Below are positions 35,083 to 44,030 of a stretch of 64,000 nt of DNA, piece after piece. The position numbers were made by a program, and so were the translations under genes. The notes under the pieces are model-generated. The model saw only the letters and a program-made list of their open reading frames with translations. It had not been told where the DNA came from and did no database searches. The DNA comes from JAIXWP01 sp046309775 (GTDB taxonomy: Bacteria > Bacteroidota > Bacteroidia > Flavobacteriales_D > Sanyastnellaceae). How positions within the stretch are numbered: the stretch's first letter is position 1; the number at the start of each line of letters is the position of its first letter. The stretch covers positions 29,442-93,441 of the forward strand of contig JBKCOM010000187.1 of NCBI GenBank assembly GCA_046309775.1, read 5' to 3'.

Positions 35083-35418
35083 TTAACGAGCTTGCTCTTC
35101 ATCAGGATAGCGGTAGAATACTTTACCTTCAATCAACTCTTGTATCGCTATCGAATGAGGTTTTGGTAAACGCTCATAGTGACGAGAAATCTCTATTTGC
35201 TCGCGATTTTCGAATACCTCCTCAAGGTTGTCTTGTGATGTTCCGAACTCTTCCAACTTCTGGTTGAGTTCTTCTTTCATCTCTTTAGAAATCTGATTGG
35301 ATCTCTTCGAAATGAGAACAATGGTTTCGAATAAATTACCATTCACTTTATCATACAATTCATTTGTATTTCTAGTGACCGTGGTCTTCGCTGCGTTTGA
35401 ATTTTTATAATTGCTCAT
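35083..35418 (-). CDS. rpoZ: RNA polymerase omega subunit (Rpb6-like, Bacteroidota type)
   Basis: 111 residues. The order NTNELYDKVNGNLFET, then ISKRSNQI, then a helix and NREQIEISRHYERLPKPHSIA is typical of the omega subunit of Bacteroidota, which binds beta' and helps assembly. ATG at 35418 (MSNYKNSNAAKTTVTRN) is chosen over a TTG four codons upstream. It is the second gene of the operon, eight bases behind bamD. Confidence 0.92.
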   Translation of the reverse strand: MSNYKNSNAAKTTVTRNTNELYDKVNGNLFETIVLISKRSNQISKEMKEELNQKLEEFGTSQDNLEEVFENREQIEISRHYERLPKPHSIAIQELIEGKVFYRYPDEEQAR

Positions 35419-35426
35419 TGTGCTGA

Positions 35427-36239
35427 TCAATTCAAGGCCGATAATTTATCAATCTGTTTTCTGCTCTTCTCGTAAAATACTTCGGCCTCTTTAAGTAATT
35501 TACTTTGGGGAAAAGCGGTTGCAAAGGTAATATAAGATTCGGTTGCTAAACGATATCTTTCAAGTTTCTTCTCTTCGATGCTCCCTTCCGCATATAAATA
35601 ATAGCTTTCCACGATTAATGAATATGCGTTTTCTTTATAAAGGCTTGATGGGTAATTAGTTATGAATGCCTTGAGTGCGTTTACAGCTCCTTTGTAATTC
35701 TGAGTAGTGTAGTACAACTTTGCATTCTCAAAGTCTTTTCTTTCAAGCTTTGCATTCAATTCAGCAATCATTTTGTTTGCCGAATCTCGTAAGGCACTTG
35801 TTGGATAAGTGTCTAAGAACAGCTGAAATTCATCAATAGCTTTTTTTGTATCTGTTTGATCCAGAGTGAATTCTGGAGATAGCCTGTAATTGCAATAGGC
35901 GCTTTGGAAGAAACATTCTTCCGCTCTAGGACTTTTTGAAAATGTCTTAGCGAAGTTTTTTAAATAGTAACTAGCTAAATAATAATCTTTTACGCAATAA
36001 TGAGTCTTGGCGTAGTAATAATATACGTCCTCAGCCATGGCAGTGCCTCTTGTGAGTCCGATGCACTCTTCCAACAAGGGTAGAGCCTTGAAGCACTCAT
36101 CGTTATTATAGTACTTCACAGCAGCGTCGTACTTGACTTTGAAATCAGTACTTTTTAGTGCTTTGTTGTATTCACTGCAACTGGAGGCGGTGATGATGAC
36201 TACAAAAACGGAAAAAGAAAACAGAAAAAATTTATTCAT
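35427..36239 (-). CDS. bamD: Outer-membrane assembly lipoprotein BamD
   Basis: 270 residues from ATG 36239, where a lipoprotein signal peptide begins with lipobox ASSC at C21; the longer frame to 36287 lacks a signal layout. The rest consists of TPR repeats (for example AMAEDVYYYYAKTHYCVKDY and DEFQLFLDTYPTS) as in YfiO/BamD. It forms part of the BAM complex that inserts barrel proteins. It is the first gene of the operon, with a -7 element at 36248-36255. Confidence 0.93.
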   Translation of the reverse strand: MNKFFLFSFSVFVVIITASSCSEYNKALKSTDFKVKYDAAVKYYNNDECFKALPLLEECIGLTRGTAMAEDVYYYYAKTHYCVKDYYLASYYLKNFAKTFSKSPRAEECFFQSAYCNYRLSPEFTLDQTDTKKAIDEFQLFLDTYPTSALRDSANKMIAELNAKLERKDFENAKLYYTTQNYKGAVNALKAFITNYPSSLYKENAYSLIVESYYLYAEGSIEEKKLERYRLATESYITFATAFPQSKLLKEAEVFYEKSRKQIDKLSALN

Positions 36240-36247
36240 CAGGGCTG

Positions 36248-36255
36248 CGAATTTA
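36248..36255 (-). promoter_or_regulatory. -7 element (TAAATTCG) for the bamD operon
   Basis: One mismatch from TAnnTTTG, on the minus strand, eight bases before the bamD ATG. Confidence 0.4.
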
Positions 36256-36353
36256 ATCATTTTCTTCCATTGGACGTTCATCAGCACTTTTTACATACAA
36301 CGATTAACTTATTTGTGTTGATTTTTCATAGCTATCAATTCATTACGGCTTCT

Positions 36354-36361
36354 TATCTTTG
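36354..36361 (+). promoter_or_regulatory. -7 element (TATCTTTG) for the alpha-oxoamine synthase
   Basis: A perfect TAnnTTTG, 23 bases before the TTG start at 36385. It shares the 145-base divergent region with the bamD promoter. Confidence 0.52.
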
Positions 36362-36384
36362 CCGAAACATTAAATTTCTGAGTC

Positions 36385-37629
36385 TTGGATATTTTTGAAA
36401 GAATCAAAAAGAATCGTGGTCCACTTGGACAGCATTCTAAAGAGTCACATGGTTATTTCACCTTCCCAAAATTGGAAGGAGAAATCGGCGCACATATGAC
36501 CTTCCGCGGCAAACCAGTGCTGGTGTGGAGTCTCAATAATTACATTGGTCTTGCCAACAATCCTGAAATACGTGAAGTAGACGCGAAGGCCGCTGAAGAA
36601 TGGGGCATGGCATACCCGATGGGTGCGCGCATGATGAGCGGTCAAACAAAATATCACGAACAACTCGAGTCTGAGCTTGCCGCTTTCATGGGGAAAGAGG
36701 ATGCGTTCTTGCTCAACTTCGGATATCAAGGTTGCCAATCAGCAATTGAGGCACTAGTAGGTCGCAACGACGTGATCGTATATGATAGCGAATGTCACGC
36801 GTGTATGATCGACGGTATCCGCCTTCACCAGGGCAAGCGCTTCGTTTTCCAGCACAACGATATGGAAAGTTTCGAAAAGCAACTCAAGCATGCCAAGCGT
36901 CTCAGTGAACAAACTGGTGGCGGCATTCTCGTGCTTACTGAAGGCGTGTTTGGAATGGCCGGTGATATGGGTAAACTCGCAGAAATTTGTAAATTCAAAG
37001 ACGAGTATAATTTCCGTCTTTTTGTAGACGATGCTCACGGATTTGGTACCATCGGTCGTGACGGTCGCGGTGCCCCAGATCATCAGGGCGTTGCTGATAA
37101 AGTAGATGTTTACTTTGGAACATTTGCCAAAGCAATGGCTACTATCGGTGCTTTCGTGGCGAGTGAAGAACACGTGATCGAATATCTGCGCTACAACATG
37201 CGTTCTCAAACTTTCGCAAAATCGCTTCCAATGCCGATTGTAATTGGTGCGTTGAAGCGTTTGGAAATGATGAGAACAAAGCCAGAGCTTCAACAACAAT
37301 TGTGGCACGTAGCACGCACTCTTCAGAAAGGTCTCACAGAAGCAGGTTTTGATATCGGAAAGACAGATTCTGTTGTTACTCCAGTATTCTTAAAGGGTTC
37401 GTTGGGTGAGGCGACTAATGTCACACTTGACTTGCGCGAAACTTATGGTGTATTCTGTTCCATTGTAGTGTACCCCGTTGTTCCGAAGGATGTAATCATG
37501 CTTCGCTTAATTCCAACAGTGGTTCACACAATCAAGGATGTGGAATATACCATTGATTGCTTCAAGAAAGTGCGCGAAAAACTCGAGGCTGGTGCTTACA
37601 AAGCAGAGAAAATCGCTAGCTGGGCATAA
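36385..37629 (+). CDS. Alpha-oxoamine synthase (serine palmitoyltransferase or cysteate acyltransferase type)
   Basis: A 414-residue PLP enzyme condensing an amino acid with an acyl thioester. The PLP lysine is K249 in GTFAKAMATIGAF, and the ring-binding motif VDDAHGFGTIG is present. The motif TFAKxMAxIGAF and the absence of features of KBL or BioF point to the serine palmitoyltransferase-like group of Bacteroidota, which starts sphingolipid or sulfonolipid (capnine) synthesis; which amino acid it uses cannot be told. The start is TTG 36385: an in-frame TGA at 36379 precludes anything upstream. Strong promoter and terminator suggest high expression. Confidence 0.85.
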   Translation: MDIFERIKKNRGPLGQHSKESHGYFTFPKLEGEIGAHMTFRGKPVLVWSLNNYIGLANNPEIREVDAKAAEEWGMAYPMGARMMSGQTKYHEQLESELAAFMGKEDAFLLNFGYQGCQSAIEALVGRNDVIVYDSECHACMIDGIRLHQGKRFVFQHNDMESFEKQLKHAKRLSEQTGGGILVLTEGVFGMAGDMGKLAEICKFKDEYNFRLFVDDAHGFGTIGRDGRGAPDHQGVADKVDVYFGTFAKAMATIGAFVASEEHVIEYLRYNMRSQTFAKSLPMPIVIGALKRLEMMRTKPELQQQLWHVARTLQKGLTEAGFDIGKTDSVVTPVFLKGSLGEATNVTLDLRETYGVFCSIVVYPVVPKDVIMLRLIPTVVHTIKDVEYTIDCFKKVREKLEAGAYKAEKIASWA

Positions 37630-37651
37630 TTTTAGAAAACATACTTATCAC

Positions 37652-37683
37652 AAAAACTTCTCTTCGGAGAAGTTTTTTTTTGC
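37652..37683 (+). terminator. Terminator with TTCG tetraloop
   Basis: AAAAACTTCTC, loop TTCG, GAGAAGTTTTT, then more T. An 11-bp perfect stem 23 bases past the alpha-oxoamine synthase stop. Confidence 0.92.
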
Positions 37684-37775
37684 GCGAATTATGTTCAAAA
37701 GTTAACCAATGAAATGCAACCTTAGGGGTTTTTTGATGTTTATTGTACAGAAATTCAAACCATTAAATCATTTCT

Positions 37776-38621
37776 ATGAAAAAAATCTACTCTCTACTCT
37801 TCCTAGTTATTCCCGTTTGGGTATTGATGACGTCTTCAGACGATAATGACTCAGGAAAAGCCGGAAACACAGGTTCTCCCGGAGAACAAACATGCAGCAC
37901 CGCAGGCTGTCACAGCACATTTCCTAGCAATACACAAGGTGGTAGTATTACCATTTCTGCTCCCGGAATGACGGATTGGCAATACGTTCCTGGTCAAACT
38001 TACACCATTAGTGTTACTGTGGCTGAACAAGGTCGTGGACTATTCGGTCTCGGATTCGAAGCTTTGACTTCTTCTAATGACAACGCTGGAACGCTTACAC
38101 CAGGCGCAGGTACGCACATTCTTACCCGTCTGGTTCAAGGTGTGAATCGTATCAACATTACACATCTTGAAGACGCAGGATTGACACCTGACGCTCACAC
38201 GTTCACCTTTACTTGGACTGCTCCTTCTACAGATATTGGGCCTATCACATTTTATACTGCGGGTAATGCTGCAAATAATAACAACACGGCTTCTGGTGAC
38301 CACATTTATAACACTTCTCAGGTTATCACACCAGCCACCACGATTGGCCTCAATGAGTTGTCAAATCGCGTTGATATCAATGTGTACCCAAATCCAGTGG
38401 TAGATCAACTACGTGTAGATTACAGCACGAAAAAAGAAGGTCGTGTTCAGGTCATCTTGTTTGATACAATGGGACGCAAAGTGATGACTTTGGCTGATCA
38501 GACGCTTCCTGCAGGCGATCACAACATCGCTGCCGACGTTTCTGGTTTGTCAAGAGGCCAGTATATTCTTCATGCGATGATTGACGGGGAAGTGCTCAAC
38601 ACTGCTCTCGTTCAGAAATAA
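37776..38621 (+). CDS. T9SS type A cargo with choice-of-anchor V domain and CX4CH motif
   Basis: 281 residues. A signal peptide of about 20 residues precedes NTGSPGEQTCSTAGCH, the start of the 'choice-of-anchor V' domain, which covers residues about 28-190 and looks like an Ig/reeler beta sandwich. C40, C45 and H46 form a CX4CH motif that could attach heme. The last 75 residues are the type A sorting domain (INVYPNPVVDQLRVDY, then GQYILHAM). It is exported by T9SS. Single gene with its own terminator. Role unknown. Confidence 0.85.
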   Translation: MKKIYSLLFLVIPVWVLMTSSDDNDSGKAGNTGSPGEQTCSTAGCHSTFPSNTQGGSITISAPGMTDWQYVPGQTYTISVTVAEQGRGLFGLGFEALTSSNDNAGTLTPGAGTHILTRLVQGVNRINITHLEDAGLTPDAHTFTFTWTAPSTDIGPITFYTAGNAANNNNTASGDHIYNTSQVITPATTIGLNELSNRVDINVYPNPVVDQLRVDYSTKKEGRVQVILFDTMGRKVMTLADQTLPAGDHNIAADVSGLSRGQYILHAMIDGEVLNTALVQK

Positions 38622-38634
38622 AATTTTGTTTCTT

Positions 38635-38677
38635 ACAAAGCCTCTTTTCTTGATGGAAAAGAGGCTTTGTCATTTTT
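38635..38677 (+). terminator. Terminator with a 15-bp perfect stem
   Basis: ACAAAGCCTCTTTTC at 38635-38649 pairs with 38656-38670, loop TTGATG, followed by CATTTTTT. It lies 13 bases past the T9SS gene. Confidence 0.9.
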
Positions 38678-38703
38678 TATAGGTGAATTCCAATCTTTCG
38701 ATG

Positions 38704-38711
38704 CATTTTTG
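38704..38711 (+). promoter_or_regulatory. Weak -7 element (CATTTTTG) 5 bases before truA
   Basis: One mismatch from TAnnTTTG (C for T), with five bases to the truA ATG. Consistent with a leaderless mRNA but not strong on its own. Confidence 0.3.
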
Positions 38712-38716
38712 TACCT

Positions 38717-39508
38717 ATGTATCAACGCTATTTTATGCGAATCGCTTATGACGGTTCGGTGTTCCACGGCTGGCAAAGGCAGCCAAACGCCGAGACAGTG
38801 CAAGAGGTGATTGAAAAGTGGCTCGCAAAAATCCTTCATTTACCAAGAGTTATAACTACCGGTTGCGGACGCACTGACACAGGCGTTCACGCCAAGGATT
38901 TTTATCTTCATTTTAATCCCGAGGTTGATTCGCTTGACATTCAAGACTTACTTTATAAGCTTGGGCATGTCTTGCCTAAAGAAATAGCTGTCTATGATTT
39001 GTTTCCAGTGCACGATATGGCCCACGCCCGTTACGACGCCACAGAGCGTTCTTACGAATATCACATGCACTACAAGCGCAACCCTTTCATAAAAAGTTTT
39101 TCTACCTATTGCGCCTACCCACTCGATGTCGATAAAATGAATGATGCAGCGCAACTGCTCATCAAGAAGGGAGATTTCGGAGCATTTAGTAGAATGGGAG
39201 GAGGGCAGAAAACGAACATTTGTGATGTGCGAAGTGCTTATTGGGAAGACAATGGTGAGCGGTTGGTATTTCATATTACCGCAGATCGTTTTTTAAGAAA
39301 CATGGTTAGAGCGGTCGTTGGAACACTGATGGATGTGGGGACAGGAAAAATTTCCAAAGAGGAATTTCGACAAATCATTTTAAGTGAAGATAGAAATCAA
39401 GCTGGTGATAGCGCTCGACCAGAAGGCTTACATTTAGCAAAAATAATTTATCCATATATCAACGATGGAGTCTACGACACCTCATTATTGAAGAAAGAAG
39501 AAGCATGA
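38717..39508 (+). CDS. truA: tRNA pseudouridine(38-40) synthase
   Basis: 263 residues. The catalytic aspartate is D54 in GCGRTDTGVHAK; the opening RYFMRIAYDGSVFHGWQ and the late DRFLRNMVRAVVGTL are standard. It isomerises uridines in the anticodon arm of tRNA. It overlaps the ABC exporter gene by four bases and is the first gene of a run through lpxD. Confidence 0.95.
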   Translation: MYQRYFMRIAYDGSVFHGWQRQPNAETVQEVIEKWLAKILHLPRVITTGCGRTDTGVHAKDFYLHFNPEVDSLDIQDLLYKLGHVLPKEIAVYDLFPVHDMAHARYDATERSYEYHMHYKRNPFIKSFSTYCAYPLDVDKMNDAAQLLIKKGDFGAFSRMGGGQKTNICDVRSAYWEDNGERLVFHITADRFLRNMVRAVVGTLMDVGTGKISKEEFRQIILSEDRNQAGDSARPEGLHLAKIIYPYINDGVYDTSLLKKEEA

Positions 39509-41259
39509 GTGCCAGCGGAAAAGCATTTGAATGGGGGATTTTTAAACGTCTGTATGGTCGAAGTAAACCATACAGGATGTCGTTTTACATCACGGCTGCG
39601 TTAGTTCTAGTTATCGCGTTTCTCAGTCCGGTTCGCCCCGAACAAATGCGCCATATCATCGATGTAGAGGTGCCAGCGGGCAACTATCGCGGTGTGCTCA
39701 ACTACACGCTGTTCTTCATTGGCTTTATTATTTTCGAATCCATACTTCAGTACTATCAAACCATGCTCGCAAACCGCGTGGCGCAGAGTATTACGATGGA
39801 TTTGCGCGCTGAGCTGTACAAGCATGTCGTAAAATTTCGTCTCAGTTATTTCGATCGTACACCAGTGGGACAATTTGTGACACGTCTTATTTCGGATATT
39901 GACGGTATCGCAGAGGTGTTTTCTGTAGGTCTTCTCGATATTGGTCGCGATATTCTCAAACTAGTGGTAATCGTCGGTTTCATGCTTTACCTAGATTGGA
40001 AAATGACTCTAATCGTAATGCTGCCAATACCTGTATTGATTTATGCGACACGAATTTTCCAACAAGCGGTAAAAAAGTCATTCAATGATGTGCGAAATGA
40101 GGTGGCGCGCATCAATGTCTTTATACAAGAGCATGTGACCGGAATGAACATCGTTCAAATTTTCAATAGAGAAAAGAAGGAACAAGAGAAATTTGACATT
40201 ATCAATAAAGAGCACCGCAATGCGCATATACGTGGAATCTGGGCCTACAGCGTCTTTTTTCCTGTAGTTGAATTATTGTCGGCAGCGTCTGTTTCCTTGA
40301 TGATATGGTGGGGCTTACACAGCTCTCTTGAAGGCATTATGACTCCGGGTATGCTTCTCGAATTTTCAACATTCATTAGCATGATGTACCGACCGATTCG
40401 TCAGATGGCTGATAATTTCAACGTACTGCAAATGGGTGTGGTCAATGCAGAGCGTGTGTTCAAAGTCTTCGATACCAATGAGGCACCTGTAAATGAAGAA
40501 GCACAGCACTACGATATCAAAGGAGATATAAAATTTGATAAGGTTTGGTTTGCCTACAAAGACGAGGATTGGGTGTTGAAGGATATCGAAATTAGCATCA
40601 AAGAAGGTCAGATGGTCGCCTTTGTTGGTGCAACAGGCGCGGGAAAGTCAAGTTTGGCGGGACTTCTCAATCGGTTTTATGATTTCAATAAGGGAAGTAT
40701 TACTATTGATCAACGCCCGCTGCACGATTATTCCATTGAAAGTTTAAGATCCCAGATAGGATTGGTTTTACAAGATGTCTATCTATTCAATGATTCAATC
40801 TTAAATAATATTCGCTTGCACAATGAGCATATCACAGAGCAGGAGGTTATTGAAGCTTCGAAGGCAATTGGTACACATGATTTTATCAGCGCGTTACCAG
40901 GAGGGTATGGGTTTAAAGTCGGGGAGCGCGGCTCTCAATTGAGTGTAGGGCAGCGCCAATTGATTTCTTTTGTTAGAGCATATGTTCACAAACCCGCAGT
41001 GCTCGTGCTCGATGAGGCTACCTCCAGCGTTGACACGGAATCTGAATTATTAATTCAAAAAGCTACTGAAAAGTTGACCCTTGGTCGTACTAGCATCGTT
41101 ATCGCTCACCGTCTGTCTACTATTCGCAAGGCTGAATTAATCGTTGTCTTGGATAAAGGCAAAATTGTAGAAAAAGGAAGTCACGAGGAACTGCTAGAAC
41201 TCAATGGTCAGTATAAGCGCCTATTTGAGTTGCAGTTTCAGAATCAAGAATTCAATTAG
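39505..41259 (+). CDS. ABC exporter, fused permease and ATPase (MsbA-like)
   Basis: 584 residues: six transmembrane helices (about 20-310), then an ATPase domain with Walker A GATGAGKSS, signature LSVGQRQL and Walker B VLVLDEATSSVD. The half transporter works as a homodimer or heterodimer. MsbA-like roles in flipping lipid A core are possible because lipid A genes lie nearby, but the substrate cannot be deduced. It is coupled to truA (ATGA overlap); the thioesterase gene begins 26 bases later. Confidence 0.9.
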   Translation: MSASGKAFEWGIFKRLYGRSKPYRMSFYITAALVLVIAFLSPVRPEQMRHIIDVEVPAGNYRGVLNYTLFFIGFIIFESILQYYQTMLANRVAQSITMDLRAELYKHVVKFRLSYFDRTPVGQFVTRLISDIDGIAEVFSVGLLDIGRDILKLVVIVGFMLYLDWKMTLIVMLPIPVLIYATRIFQQAVKKSFNDVRNEVARINVFIQEHVTGMNIVQIFNREKKEQEKFDIINKEHRNAHIRGIWAYSVFFPVVELLSAASVSLMIWWGLHSSLEGIMTPGMLLEFSTFISMMYRPIRQMADNFNVLQMGVVNAERVFKVFDTNEAPVNEEAQHYDIKGDIKFDKVWFAYKDEDWVLKDIEISIKEGQMVAFVGATGAGKSSLAGLLNRFYDFNKGSITIDQRPLHDYSIESLRSQIGLVLQDVYLFNDSILNNIRLHNEHITEQEVIEASKAIGTHDFISALPGGYGFKVGERGSQLSVGQRQLISFVRAYVHKPAVLVLDEATSSVDTESELLIQKATEKLTLGRTSIVIAHRLSTIRKAELIVVLDKGKIVEKGSHEELLELNGQYKRLFELQFQNQEFN

Positions 41260-41285
41260 TATTTTAGTCCGCTAAACCCACCATT

Positions 41286-41708
41286 TTGGAAGCATTAGAA
41301 AAGGCAAAAAAGATTGTTGATGCGATGTACAACAACGACCCTATGTCGCAATGGCTTGGCATAGAACGCTTGGAGGACGCGCCAGGCAAGTCTGTATTGC
41401 GTATGACGGTGCGCGAGGAAATGCTCAACGGCTTTTCGATAGCTCATGGTGGAATAGCTTATGCCTTGGCTGACAGTGCTTTGGCATTTGCCGCCAATGC
41501 ACACGGCATTCAAAGTGTGTCCATTGAAACTTCTATATCCCACGTTTTTCCTGTAAAAGAAGGAGACATACTCACCACAGAGGTAGTTGAGATGAATCTT
41601 ACTAGGAATACTGCCCTCTATTCAGTTACCGTTAAAAATCAAGACGGACGCGCCGTAGCGCATTTTAAGGGCACTGTATTTCGAACAGGCAAAGAGTGGA
41701 ATGTTTAG
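41286..41708 (+). CDS. PaaI-type hot-dog thioesterase
   Basis: 140 residues with the PaaI signature HGGIAYALADSALAFAAN and later PVKEGDILTTEV. Such enzymes hydrolyse aryl- or acyl-CoA thioesters; the named role in phenylacetate breakdown is not supported by neighbours here. The start is TTG at 41286; the first ATG in frame would cut the helix EALEKAKKIVDAM. It lies 26 bases after the ABC exporter. Confidence 0.85.
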   Translation: MEALEKAKKIVDAMYNNDPMSQWLGIERLEDAPGKSVLRMTVREEMLNGFSIAHGGIAYALADSALAFAANAHGIQSVSIETSISHVFPVKEGDILTTEVVEMNLTRNTALYSVTVKNQDGRAVAHFKGTVFRTGKEWNV

Positions 41709-41753
41709 TCAATAAAATGCCACTCTTTTGGGCTTTATACCGCTCTATTTTCC

Positions 41754-41761
41754 TAAGTTTG
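41754..41761 (+). promoter_or_regulatory. -7 element (TAAGTTTG) for aspartate aminotransferase
   Basis: A perfect TAnnTTTG, with TTTTG at 41726-41730 placed 23 bases upstream. The ATG follows 38 bases downstream. Confidence 0.52.
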
Positions 41762-41799
41762 CCGTGCCTTTTGAAATGAGCGAAAGGCAATAGTGAATA

Positions 41800-43014
41800 A
41801 TGAATAAAAATAACCCACGAGCTGGACAAGTTTCAAGTCTGCTCGCTCAGATTACAGAATCAGCTACGCTTGCGATGGCTCGAATGACGCGCGAATTGGC
41901 GCAACAAGGTCATAAAGTAGTTGGACTTTCACTTGGTGAACCAGATTTTGATACACCAGATTTTATCAAGGATGCAGCCAAGGCCGCTATTGATAACAAT
42001 ATCACACACTATCCACCCGTAAATGGTTTTTTGGACGTACGCGAAGCGATTTGTCGCAAATTCAAACGCGACAATGGACTGACTTACACCGCAGACCAAA
42101 TCGTCATTTCAACTGGCGCTAAGCAGGCTATCGCAAATGCAATTCTGGCGCTTGTAGAGGAAGGTGATGAGGTGATCATGCCTAGCCCATTTTGGGTGAG
42201 CTACGCTGAAATCGTGAAAATCGCGGGTGGCACTCCAATCGAACTTTTGGCAAAAGTGGAGAATGATTTTAAAATCACACCGGAACAATTGCGCGGAGCG
42301 ATCAACGAAAAAACGCGTCTGATTATTTATTCCTCTCCATGCAATCCGACAGGAACAGTATATTCAAAATCCGAACTGGAGGCATTTGCTGATATCATTG
42401 AGCAATGGGATGGGTTGTATGTGATCTCTGATGAGATTTATGAGTTGATAAACTTCTCCGGCAAGACCCATAGCATTGCTGCTATCGGCAATATGATCGA
42501 ACGCACCATTACTGTAAATGGTGTTTCTAAGGCCTTTGCAATGACGGGTTGGAGAATCGGGTACATCGGCGCTCCAAAGTGGATTGCTGAAGCTTGTACG
42601 AAGATGCAAGGTCAAATCACATCTGGACCAAATACTATTGCCCAGATGGCTGCCAAAGCCGCTGTGGATGCCGATCCTGATCATGTGAGCTATATGATTG
42701 ATGTCTTCAAAAAGAGAAGAGATCTTGTGTATCAATTGCTCTCAGAAATTCCAAATATTAAAATCAATCAACCAGAAGGTGCATTTTATTTCTTCCCCGA
42801 TGTCTCTGCTTATTTTGGTAAAAAAGACGGAGATACTGTGATAAAAAATGCCACAGATCTCAGCATGTATATGCTGCGCAAGGAACTTGTGGCCGTTGTC
42901 ACAGGAGAGGCATTTGGAGATGAGAATTGCATCCGAATAAGCTACGCCGCTTCGGAGGAAACCTTGATTGAAGCAATAAAGAGAATTAAAAACGCACTTG
43001 CTGCATTACAATAG
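41800..43014 (+). CDS. Aspartate aminotransferase family protein
   Basis: 404 residues of class I PLP aminotransferase (group Ib). The PLP lysine is in NGVSKAFAMTGWRIGY, the N-terminal motif is SLGEPDFDTP, and SSPCNPTG binds the cofactor. Likely exchanges aspartate with 2-oxoglutarate, or prephenate in the same fold; the class cannot be split by sight. The heptose kinase gene follows by 19 bases. Confidence 0.9.
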   Translation: MNKNNPRAGQVSSLLAQITESATLAMARMTRELAQQGHKVVGLSLGEPDFDTPDFIKDAAKAAIDNNITHYPPVNGFLDVREAICRKFKRDNGLTYTADQIVISTGAKQAIANAILALVEEGDEVIMPSPFWVSYAEIVKIAGGTPIELLAKVENDFKITPEQLRGAINEKTRLIIYSSPCNPTGTVYSKSELEAFADIIEQWDGLYVISDEIYELINFSGKTHSIAAIGNMIERTITVNGVSKAFAMTGWRIGYIGAPKWIAEACTKMQGQITSGPNTIAQMAAKAAVDADPDHVSYMIDVFKKRRDLVYQLLSEIPNIKINQPEGAFYFFPDVSAYFGKKDGDTVIKNATDLSMYMLRKELVAVVTGEAFGDENCIRISYAASEETLIEAIKRIKNALAALQ

Positions 43015-43033
43015 AGTTTTTTTATTTTAAAAA

Positions 43034-44029
43034 ATGAATACAGAACAACTGAACGGGCTTTTTCAAAACTTCAATAATCTCACAGTACTCATTGTGGGGG
43101 ATGTGATGATTGATGCATATTATTGGGGAAAAGTGGATCGCATTTCTCCCGAAGCACCAGTGCCTGTGGTACAAGTGCAGCGCAAGGAAAATCGACTCGG
43201 CGGTGCCGCAAACGTGGCGCTCAATGTGAAAAGCCTCGGCGCAAAAGCCATCATGTGTTCAGTTGTTGGCGATGGCTCAAAGGGAGATGTGTTTAGAAAA
43301 ACATGCAAGGAAAGTGGTTTCTCCACCGAAGGTATAATCGATAGCACCGAGCGCATGACCACGGTAAAAACGCGTGTAATGTCAGGAGCGCATCATATAG
43401 TTCGTATCGACGATGAGATTACCAAGCCATTGTCTCCAACGGATGAAAGAAATCTTCTCAACTGTATTGAGCAAATTTTTAATCGTCAAAAAGTAGACGT
43501 TGTAATTTTTGAAGATTACAATAAAGGTGTCCTGACAGAGAAAGTAATTACAACAGTGCTTAGCTGGGCTGCCGCAAAGAATATCCCAACGGCTGTCGAT
43601 CCGAAGAAGGATAACTTTTTTGGTTATAAAGGATGTACACTTTTCAAACCTAATTTGAAGGAATTAAAAGAAGGTTTGGGTGTTGAATTCGATAAGAATG
43701 ATTTTGATAGCCTCAAGAAAAATATGCTTGAACTGCAAAATAAAATGCAATCGAAAAATATTCTCGTTACGCTTTCCGAATTGGGAGCTATGTCTTTGTA
43801 TGAAGGACTTTTTTATCATGAAAAAGCACACGAGCGTGAAATCAATGATGTGTCGGGTGCGGGAGATACAGTGATCAGTGTCGCTGCTCTGGCTCTGGCC
43901 TCTGGCTTCAATGCAGAAGATAGTATGAAGCTTGCTAACCTCGCTGGCGGATTGGTATGCGAGAAAATTGGAGTTGTTCCCGTTGATAAGTCACGCCTTC
44001 TCGATGAGGCGATAAAGCATTTGAATTAA
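43034..44029 (+). CDS. rfaE1: D-glycero-beta-D-manno-heptose-7-phosphate kinase (domain I only)
   Basis: A 331-residue PfkB-family kinase, the first half of the HldE/RfaE enzyme that makes ADP-heptose for the LPS core. Motifs: GDVMIDAYYWGKVDRISPEAPVPV split at residues 21-44, RLGGAANVALNV, and the C-terminal DVSGAGDTVISV with the catalytic Asp. The second (nucleotidyltransferase) domain of HldE is absent, so another gene would be needed for it. TrkH starts one base later. Confidence 0.9.
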   Translation: MNTEQLNGLFQNFNNLTVLIVGDVMIDAYYWGKVDRISPEAPVPVVQVQRKENRLGGAANVALNVKSLGAKAIMCSVVGDGSKGDVFRKTCKESGFSTEGIIDSTERMTTVKTRVMSGAHHIVRIDDEITKPLSPTDERNLLNCIEQIFNRQKVDVVIFEDYNKGVLTEKVITTVLSWAAAKNIPTAVDPKKDNFFGYKGCTLFKPNLKELKEGLGVEFDKNDFDSLKKNMLELQNKMQSKNILVTLSELGAMSLYEGLFYHEKAHEREINDVSGAGDTVISVAALALASGFNAEDSMKLANLAGGLVCEKIGVVPVDKSRLLDEAIKHLN

Positions 44030-44030
44030 A

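Noticed and set aside
36754..37308. Minus-strand open frame of 184 codons
   Set aside because: Antisense to the alpha-oxoamine synthase, a conserved gene; His-rich nonsense composition typical of a shadow frame.
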